NCBI RefSeq assembly: GCF_004803635.1
Contig: NZ_SSWX01000002.1
Span: 227,195-291,194 of the forward strand
Length of the DNA stretch: 64,000 nt
Direction: 5' to 3'
Source of the DNA: Lampropedia aestuarii
GTDB taxonomy: Bacteria; Pseudomonadota; Gammaproteobacteria; Burkholderiales; Burkholderiaceae_C
Shown here: positions 36,804 through 46,500 of the stretch, in pieces
Position numbering within the stretch: the stretch's first letter is position 1
Layout of the letters: every line of letters starts with the position of its first letter
Made by a program: the position numbers and the translations under genes
The notes under the pieces: generated by a model
What the model was told of the DNA's origin: nothing
What the model saw: the letters and a program-made list of their open reading frames with translations, nothing else
Database searches by the model: none

Positions 36804-37244
36804 TTAAACCAATGCTGGATTTTCAGCAATCACATGCTGGTCACCATGTGCTTCGCCCTGCTTGATTCGCTGGTGTCGGCCATCAATTCCATCCTGCAAG
36901 CGCTGCAGTAAGGCATCATCGGTAGCCAGTTTTTTGCGGTACAACCGAATGTCCTGAACCAGCGCGGGCAGCTTCTCGCGCAAGCGTGGCATCGTGGTGT
37001 CCACCAGGTTGCCATCCTTGAGCACCAAAAGAACCGGATCAGTGCTGGTCTGCCAGCGCATATCCTCCGGGTCGGCCAGGTAGAAATCGCCGCATTGGTG
37101 CCAGAAGAACAGCGTTTTTCGCATGTCCTGCGGCCCAATTCGCCGCATCTTGGCCTGTAGTACGATGTACTTGGCCACTTTTTCGTCTGCTGGCAAGGAT
37201 GAAGTCTGGATGCGCAGCTGTTCTTGCATTTCCGTTTTATTCAT
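36804..37244 (-). CDS. Phage protein, unknown, helical
   Basis: 146 residues, mostly helical and charged, with many Gln, Lys and Arg. The ATG overlaps the stop of the CsrA-like gene (ATGA). No signal or membrane segment. Function unknown; position between the polyvalent gene and the virion genes suggests an assembly or regulatory role. Confidence 0.6.
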   Translation of the reverse strand: MNKTEMQEQLRIQTSSLPADEKVAKYIVLQAKMRRIGPQDMRKTLFFWHQCGDFYLADPEDMRWQTSTDPVLLVLKDGNLVDTTMPRLREKLPALVQDIRLYRKKLATDDALLQRLQDGIDGRHQRIKQGEAHGDQHVIAENPALV

Positions 37245-37468
37245 GATGCTTTGCCCATGGTTGGAGTGCCGAACTTTTGCAAGTCACCGCAACCAAGAGA
37301 CGCGGCAGTAGCGCCCCCTGGTTTTCCTGGCTCTATGATTCGCACAGAGTCGTCAGCCTCTACACAGAGTCGCGCAATAGAGCCGGATTTGCGCTCCAGT
37401 GTCACGCGGGCCGCCCCAATATGAAACGACTCGCCGGCCTTGACATTGATGTACTTGCGATTTTTCAT
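37241..37468 (-). CDS. CsrA-like small protein
   Basis: 75 residues. Residues 6-46 (INVKAGESFHIG, ARVTLERKSGSIARLCVEA, SVRI) follow the beta-strand pattern of CsrA/RsmA, including the GES..IG turn and the R-x-x-V-E-A strand, and could bind RNA GGA motifs. The ATG at 37468 lies exactly 33 bases after element copy C. A longer in-frame version (to 37510) would start inside the element and is less likely. The C-terminal 25 residues are not CsrA-like. Homology is judged by eye. Confidence 0.55.
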   Translation of the reverse strand: MKNRKYINVKAGESFHIGAARVTLERKSGSIARLCVEADDSVRIIEPGKPGGATAASLGCGDLQKFGTPTMGKAS

Positions 37469-37501
37469 AGCCTGATTGAAACACCTTTGCAACTCTGGAA
37501 C

Positions 37502-37517
37502 AAACCCCATGCAGGTT
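37502..37517 (-). promoter_or_regulatory. Phage 16-bp element, copy C
   Basis: Minus strand reads AACCTGCATGGGGTTT. It lies at the end of the 3610-residue gene and ends 33 bases before the CsrA-like ATG, the same distance as copies A and D. Confidence 0.65.
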
Positions 37518-40500
37518 CACTGATTCGCCTCGGCGGCCATCGCTCGCATTTGCTGGCGGATAGCTTTTGGTGATGTGTCCTGAATGCGCTGTGTTCGATC
37601 CTTTTCCATGTTGCGCACGCGCTTCCAAATGTCCGGCATCTTGATGATGATGCGCTGGTCAGGGTTGTTGCGGTTCCAGGCCTCAAGCCTGGATCTGACA
37701 TTGGCCAATGCCGACTCATCTTTCTCAAAAAGCGCCGCGGCCCACTGTGCCTTGATTTCGCTGCTGGTGGTCGTGTAAAAACTGCGACTGCGCAGCATGA
37801 AGCTGTTGGTTTCCTGGACTTCCGAAACGCTTTTAGGTTGAAAGCCCGCCGCCTTCGATAGCGCCTCGGTCAACGTGGTGTCGAGCACCTTGTATCCTTT
37901 GGTGTCCTTATACATGCCACTGACAGCCATATCCACGCCCTTGGCCGCGTTGCGCACTGCGTTGGGCGACACTTCCAGTGCTGCGCCAGCAACGTCGCCA
38001 GTCAGCAACTTGCGTGCGCCAGTGAAGCCGCGCGATATCAAGTCGCCGGCTGGCCCCACGACTTCCAACAAGTCACGCTCGCGGCTTTGCTTGCTCAAGA
38101 AAAGGCCGGTACCGGGAATCAGGTTGCCCAGACCCAAACGGCCAGACACATCGATTGGCGCACCTGGTAGGCCCGACATACCTTGCTCAAAGAACTCGCC
38201 CAGCTCGGCGCCAATCGTGCTCTGCAGGAACTCCTTTCGCCACTGCTTTGCACTGATGTTGTAGCCCATCAGCTGGCCAGCGCCATCAATCAGGTCTTCA
38301 GCATCCTCCACAAATGGCAGGCCGCCAGCGCCAGCGGTCAACATCAGCATGGCAATCGACCAGCCCACGGCGCGGCGCGCTGCTGCACGGCGTGGCGCGT
38401 AGGCGTCATCACCCTCACCAGCCTGGCGCGGCGGGTTCCACATGCGGTTCATCAGCTCCAGATAGGAGACGCTGTACGTTTTAAACGTAAACAAAGTCCC
38501 GCCGATAGCCCCGCGCGCCCAGCGCGGTTTGTTGGCCTTCGAGTAAAGAAACTGGGTTTCCAGCACCGCATCACGGGCAAACTGGCCGGGATTGGCCATG
38601 CCCTGCTCTTTGGCAATGCGGTACGCGGCAATGAAGGTGCTGCGGCGGTTGAACTGCTCGGCCAGGGCGAAAGGTTGGCCCCACGCCACTTTGACGCGCT
38701 CCCAGTTGTTTGCCATAGCTGCGCGTGCATCGCCTGACTTGGTGCCGTCTCCCGCGCGCAGCGATCCGGTACCACGCGCCTGGGCCATCAGTTGGTGGAT
38801 CTCTTGCGGGCTCACCGTGCCGTCTTCCACCGCCTCATGCAAGGCCTTGGCCAGGTCGGGCTCGTATTGGTAGCCCTTTGTGCCCATGTCCTTGAGTGCC
38901 CGCGTCATTTGCTTTGCCGCATTGGCCATGCCGCCGTATTGCGACAGCCAAGGCATGGTGATCTGGAATGGCTGCATCATGTTGACCGCAGCTGAAGCCA
39001 CCGAACCGCCCAGGTACTGCGCAAACAAGAAGCCACGAATTGCCTGGCCTTCATCCTGTGGATCTTGGATGTAACTGCGCAAGCTCATAGCCGCGTCGCG
39101 CAGCTCGCCCTTTTCCTTGGGGATGGCCTCGACTGCCGTTTCCATGGTGCCGGCATTCAGCCCGCCCGAACCCAAGCGGGCATTGGAATACACGAAACTG
39201 GCCAGCACGCGGCCGACGTCCTCGCTGTAACCGTCAATGCCCTTGCGATGAATCAGGCGCTTGAGGGCGCTGTGGTTGTTCTTGGCCAACTGCAGGTACG
39301 CCTGGAATGCCTTGTCTTTAGCCTCGTTGCCGTCGCTCTTGAGCCCCAGCATCGAGCCGAATTGCTCCAGGCTCTCAGGGGTAATGCCTTGGAACAGCTT
39401 GAATGCCTGCTGGCTCATGGTGCCTTGAGTGACTGTCGCACCAGGGAATACCGTGGCCATTTTGATTCGCATCAGGTTGGCCTCGCGCTTGCTCTCAAAC
39501 ATACCGAAGTATTGGCGCTCGCCAGCCTGGTCAACCACATCTACGGTGTATTGACCAAAGCGCGACAGCGGCGCGTAGCCGTAATCCATCAGGCCTTTGG
39601 CCGTTTCGTAGCGGTTCACCACCGAGTTATTGATTGCCAGCAAGCGATCTGCCATGTCTGGGCGCTCTTTGGCTTCTGTCTGCAGCGTCTCGACCACCAG
39701 GTCAAAGGCATCTTTGAGCATGGGTTGCTCCAGCACCAGCTCTCGCAAATCAGCAAATTCATCACCCAGCATGCGCAGCATGTCGGTGCGGGCGGTCATG
39801 TCGATACTACGGTCAATGGCGCCACGGGCCTCGCGGTACAGACTCACTTGCTGCTCGGTCAGGCCAAACCTGTCTTTAAGCTCTGAATCAGTCCACACCA
39901 CACCAGGCTTGAGGAGGTCTCGCTCAAACTTCCCATTTACAACGGCATCAAATTGACCGACTGGCATGCCGCTCCACATTTTGAGCACCTGATCGGACAC
40001 CTTGCCCGAGCGCATGAGCATTGCGGCTTTCTCGGCAGTTGGCGTGTCGCTGTACTTTTTAGACAGCTCATCTACCAGCATTGGCTTGCCATCCATGTCG
40101 CGCGCCCACATCAGCGTGCCCTCGAACAGCGGTTTGGCCACGGCTTTGTTGTCAGCTGCGGTGATCGGCTTTTTCTTCAGGTCGCCCAGGCTTTCCACAC
40201 GCGGCATGAGGCGCGGCGCCGCGTCGGCCGCATCATTGGCCAGCATGGACACGTCATCAATAAAACGCTGCGCTGATTCAAACACCGGCTTGAACTCAGG
40301 CGCGCGCAACGCCAGGTTGCGCATGGTGCCTACGGTTTTATCCCAAAGTGACACCTTACCAGGATGTGTAAAGGTGTGGCTTAGTTGGTCCAGAGCGCTT
40401 TTTTTAATGCCCTCAATCGCCTCTGTACTAAAAAAATCAACATCCTCTTGAGGCTCGATCTTGCTTGCTTTGGCCAAGGCAGCTACACTGACCCCTGACG

Positions 40501-43500
40501 GCCCCGATCCAGTAGGATGCACCGGCCCGGTGGAAACATCGGGAGCGACTCCAAACATTTCGGGGCCGTTTTCTATTTGCAACGCAGTAACATCGTAAAA
40601 CTTGTGCGGAATCCCATTCGGATCAAGCAAAGCCTCACGCACAGTAATCTTGGCCGCATACACTTTGCCACCCACCTCTAAAGGTGCCACGAGCGTGTGC
40701 ATCATTCGCGTTTTGTGCGCCTTACGCTCATCAGGTGCTGACTCTTGCACTTTCACCGCGTTTTTAATCAAATCCGGCAGCGCCTTCACAATTTCCGTGC
40801 GCCAACCGTCTCGCAAATTGCCAGAAGTCGCAAAAGCAGTATTGCGTCCCTCTGAAGAAAACTGAATCTGCACACCCATGTCATCATTTGCAAAGGCCTT
40901 GCCTTGCAAATTAGTGTTGTACCAAGCGCCAGCAAGCTCTCTCAATTGCTTTTGGCTACCATCCCACCCTTCCAGCGCCAGCTTTACTGGCTCTAAGGTA
41001 CGAGACTCTGCCATGTGTGCATCCGCAGGCGTATTGCGCTGTGCAAGCACCGCGCGCACTCGCATGTCTTCACGCATCACATTGACCCCGATGTCCAGCG
41101 CCCTGGAAAGTGCATCAGTAGCGTTATTGGGCAGGCCAAGAATATTTTTTAGCACCCGCAAAAAGGCATCCCATGCTGACTTGGCTATATTGCCAGCCGG
41201 CGCGTCGATATTCTTGAGAAATCGCTGAAAGTCCGGGTTGGTGAAGGCCTCCGCTGCAAACTCGCGCACGTTCTTCATCCCGTAGTACCCAGCCGACCCA
41301 TGGCGCTTTTTAACGTGTTGGTACAGCTTGGACATCTGCAGGGATGGCAGGCTGTTTTGGTGCAATGCGCGAATCGTCACCGCGTGCACGAACTCATGCA
41401 TGAATATCTGCTCGGCACGGCTCTGGGCCTCTGGCCCCATCACTAAGGCGTCTCGCTTTGCGCTGTAGTAGGCAAGCCCGCCCTTTACCTCATTTTCAAA
41501 CACCAACACTGGGTTAGCCTTGGCTTTGCCCATCAGTTTTGCCAGCTGTCTGTAGAATGGATCGCGCGAACCATTGGCGATCATGCCCAGCACATCGCTC
41601 GCAGGCTTGCCCTCTTGGACCATCGCCATGATGGCGCGGTCAAATGGCGTGCCTTTTTGTGTCAGTTTGCGCGGAAGGGCTCCGAAGGCATCAATGTCGC
41701 CATCAGGCACGCCGACAGCGGCCACCGGCTTGTCGATCACCACCATGCGCGCGGCCACGCCAGTGTTCACAGGTAGGCTCGGATCCATGAAAGAGCCATC
41801 TGGTAGCTTCTCATTCGTGGCGCCACGCTCAACCAGCCAAGAGCGGAAGGCCTCTGCGCGTTTGTTGGACTGAAAGAAAGCGCCCTCGCCCATGATTGAC
41901 ACAATCCGGCCACCTGGGCGCAGCAAGCTGTAGGCGTGCATGACGTGCTGGATGTCGCGGCCTTCGGAGAATGGCGGGTTCATCACAATGCGGTCATACC
42001 CGGACCATGAGCCGTTTTGAGCGATACCGGTCAGTTCGCCACGGTCGTATAGACCAAGACGCTTGCCGTCTGCATCCTCCAAACGCACGCGCTGGCTCCC
42101 CATGCTTCCTACACCGCGCATCGTTCCCTCGACGCCATCGGGAGCACGAAAGGTGTCTCCATATGTGAAGAAGCGCCGCGGCTCCAGGGTTAGGAAGTCA
42201 TCAACCTCGGCCAAATGAAACCCCTTGGCCTCCAGAAGCTCGCGACGGCTGCCCGAAAGCTCCACCACGTCAGGCCACACGCCAGAATCTGCAACGATGG
42301 CATCAGCGATGTGGCCCATGCCAGCTGAAGGCTCCAGCACAGCCATGCCTTCGGTGATTTCTGCAGCGTCTAGCATGCTCTGCACCACCGCTGGGCTGGT
42401 CGGGAAGAAGTCCAAACCGTCATTGGCGCGGCCCACCATGGAGCGCTCCAACTCCTTGATCCGGTCTGGCGAGCCCATTTCCTGCTGCAACGATGCCAGC
42501 TCGCGCAAGGCACTGCGGAACTCTGCAGGCGTCTTAATGCCCATTCGCTCCAAGCGTTTGCGGTTGTCGTAGGCGCTCTCCAACTGCCATGGGATGGCCA
42601 GCTCTTTGCTGCCCTTGCGCTTGCCCAGCTTGACCAAGCCCTCGACAAACTCCAAGCCCAGACGCATGCGCTTGTCACCGTCGCCTTGCCACAGCCCCTG
42701 CTGCATGGCCTCGCCTGGTGAAAGAATGACGCGGTTTTGGCCGCGCTTGATAGGCAGCACAATGGCTTTGCCCACCAGTCCGCTGCGCTTGATGGCGCGC
42801 TCGGCCGTTTCTTTATTGGCGAATTCTGCAAAGCCGCCATCCGCCTTGTTGCCGAAGTGGCTCACGCGTAGCAGGTTCTCTTTGGCCCAGCTGGTATAGG
42901 CATCGGTCACATCATCAGCAGCCTTGGCCAGCAGCGCGCCCATCTTCTTGCCGCCGTCAACTTCCTGCAACTGACGCGCCAGGTTCGCCAGATCACTGCG
43001 GAACATTTCAAAGCGGGGAAATTCTGCGAAATCCACCGTTTCGCCATCGATCGGCTCGCCGCTGCGCTTCATGCGTTCGCCGTACTCAGGGTACTTAGCC
43101 TGCAGCTGACTGCTCTTTGCATTGCGCAGCTGGCCCATCAGGTATTCGACCTGTGTCCGCTGACGCACCCCGTCCAGGAACTGGGCCTTGCCATCGTCAA
43201 TAGCTTTGGCGATGTTGCGCATCGTGCCCGCCAAAGCTTGCTGCATGCGTGCAGCTGCCTCAGCAGAAGCAGCAAATCGTGCACGGCGTTCAGTGTTCAC
43301 CTTGCGATCAGCGCCCAGCGCATCTGCGGCGCGCTCATCCAGCGCCTCGGCCATGGTGCGCAGGCGCTCGGCCGCGCTCTGGCTCTTGTCATCATCAAAA
43401 GCATCGCGGCGCTGACTCGCCAACTCCTGCGCCTGTGTGGTATCACCGGCCATCAGTTTCTGGAAGGCCTCGGCCGCCTCTCGGGTGCGGAACTGGAAGC

Positions 43501-46500
43501 CTGGAATCGCGCCATTGCCGCGATAACTGCTGTAGCTGCCACCAAGCTGCTTGGCGCTGGCATTGAGGGTGTCATAGGCATCACGCTCCACGCGATCAGC
43601 CAGCGCCACCACAAATAGGTCGTGCCCTTTCTTGGTGTGCTTGGTGGCGACGACTTCACCAGCCGTAGTGTTGCCTGCGCTCTGCACAGAAGTCAGCGCC
43701 TTGCGTTTAGCTGCCTCGCGCGCCTCTTTGGTCTGCGCTGCCTCCAACGCGTCAAACTGCTGGCGTTGCTCTGGTGTCAGTCGCAAGAATGCGGCCGTTC
43801 CCGAATCACCCTGATCGATCCAATGCTTCAAAAATCCTCGGAAGTCCTGCAAGGTCTTTGGGCTGGCAAGCGCTGCTGCCTTTGCTTCTCGTTCGGCCTT
43901 GAATTCGTCACGGATCGATTTGATTTCCGCCGCGCGCTTGCTCAAATCTTCAGCCGTTGTGTTGGCTACCAGCTCGCGCAAGGCCTCGGCTTGTTTTGCG
44001 CGGTGCGCGCTCATGCCGCTTGAACTCAAGACATGGCTGCTCGGGCCATAGCTGCGCCCCAAGGCGTAAGTCTTCATCATTTCAGCGTAGGCCGCTGCCA
44101 CGATGTCGGCTTTCTTTTCTCCCTTGTTGCGATAGGCAAAGACCGTCCCGCCAGCGCGCAGAAGCTCGTCCTTGGTCAATTTTTCCAACTCGGCAACCAC
44201 TGCGTCGCGGTTGGTCTCCAGGTCGGCAAATGCGCTCTTGTACTCATCCAGGTTCAGAGTGCCTGCGCTGATGCCGGCCTCAATGGCGTTGTGACGAGCA
44301 AGAAAAGCAATAGGCTCAGGCGCTGCGATGGCCTTCTCCACCGTGAACGTCACGCGGCGGCCTGCCGCCATATCCGCCTTGAAGGACGTGCGCCCACCAT
44401 CGACTGGGTCAAACACATGCACATCACCTCTTGGGGAGATGCTTTCAACCAGCAAAGGCACTCCGCCCCTCACATAGTCAAAATCCTTTGATGCCGTGAT
44501 CGTGTCGCCTTGAACGGCTCCATTAAGGTAATCAGCCGAAATCTCGGCGATTTTTGCCTCTGCAGCTTTGGCAACCACACCTCTGAGCTTCTTTGCTGAC
44601 ACGCTATTAGGTTTTTCGATCACCACCTTACGCATGCCACCCTCACGCATAACCATGCGTTGACCGTCCACGATGCTCTTGAAGTCCTTGGATGCGGCTT
44701 TCCACTCCTCCATGGTCATGCGCACCGGCTCTTCGGGCTTCGCCTTGGCCTTCTCCGTCTCGCGGGCTGCGGCGTCCTCTGCTGCCTTGCGCTCACGCGC
44801 GGCGCGCATCTTGTCCACCACGGATTGGCTGATCTCGGCCGCGCGCGCTGTCAGCTCAGCCATACGGGCCTTTGCGTAGTCGCCCAGGTTGTGCAGCTTG
44901 ATGACGGACTTGGCCGCTTCAATGAACTTCTGCGCCTCTATGGCGTTCTCTTCGGCCAGGCGCTGCGCTAGCCGGTCGAGCCCTTTATCCACCTCGGCAC
45001 GCGGCTTGGCGAACTCGTCGTAGTCGGCGGGATAGGCATACCCGAAGTCGACGCCATGCTGCTGGCCGTCCACCCGGAACTTGCGCTCTGCATGCGAGAT
45101 CCCTGTGATGACGCCTGTTCCGTATGGCTTCTGTGTCCCGGCAATCTTGACGGTTTCGCCCCGAGCGAACGTCACGGGGGCAACGTCCCCGCCGTCGTTC
45201 GCGCGCATCAGGGTGAAGTGGTCGCGGTCGTTTGTGGCACTAGCACCCGTATTCGCTTCTTTCCCTGTAGCTTCCGGCGCAGCATCGGCGCTGTTGCCGG
45301 TCAAATTTGAAGCAGAATTTGCGAAAGGTGCCATCGGCTTCAAGATGCTGGGAACCACGGCCGGCTGTTCGCCGAACAGATACATCAACATGCTTTCGCG
45401 GTCGCTGTCCGTGAGCACGCCAGACTTCAGCAGCGTGGTGGCCTTAAAGATCGGCGCATTGAATGTGTCGCCCCGGCTCTCAGCTTCTGCCACCGCGTTG
45501 TCGATCAGCCATTGAGAGGCGTAGCGCTCGCCCTTCTGTTTCGGGTGGGGACTGGTGGAGCGCCCTGAGCTGGTGGTGAAGGTGTCGCCCGGCATGATGG
45601 GGTCACCATCGACGGCGCGGCCCTCGTCGTTCATCGCCCGAGGTGCGGCAGGCGACTTTGCTACCTTTTTGACCGCAGTCTTTGGCACCTGGTTTGCGCT
45701 TGGCGAAGCCTTTACTGCCGCCAATGCTTGCTCGACCGGGGCATCCAACACGATGGCTTTGACCTGCTTGCCATCCTCTGCAGCACCTACTGCCTGGTGG
45801 TGGCCATCAATAATGTGACCATCGCTAGTCACAATGACGGCGCGATCGCCCCCTGCCGTTTTGGCAGCCGCCACCTTGGATGGCGAATACTCGGCCTGGG
45901 TAGGTTTAAGCTCTGCCGCATCCACGGTCTTGGTTTCATGGCCAATGCCCTGAGCATTCAAGTGCTTGACCAGGCCGCCATGGTTGGCAGTGGGAACTTG
46001 GGGCATGTCAGCGCGCGGGATGCCCAATGTTCCCGTCTCTGGCGCGAAAGCCTTTTCATCACCTACCACTGGCGCTGCCTGAGCTTTTATGGCGTCGGCA
46101 ATCTTGCCCTGCAGTTTGCTATTTAGCTTCTCCCACTGAGACTTTGGCAGATTTTTTGCGATGACCGGTGCTACGCCATCCAAGCGCGCCGCCAGCGCGG
46201 ATCGTTCTGCGGCAGGCATGCGGGCCCACTGTGCACCTGCATCGGTAATTCGCTGTTTTGGGTCAACGGCTTGCGGCTGAGCTTGCGTCGTTGGCGTCGT
46301 GCCATCTTGACTGACATTGTTTTGAGTCGCGGTGGCGCCATTGGCAGTTGCTCCTTCTGTGGTTGCTGGTTGCGCGGCTGTCGCGCGGGCTTGAATCGCT
46401 TTCTGAATCTTTTCCTGGCGGCCATGTTCACCTGGCAGCAGGCTGGCCAGCTGGTGCAGCTCGCCCGTGGTCATCTCGGCCAGCTTTTTGCGATTGAGCT

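Noticed and set aside
37469-37510. Upstream ATG of the CsrA-like gene
   Set aside because: It lies inside the 16-bp element and adds 14 residues outside the CsrA-like pattern.
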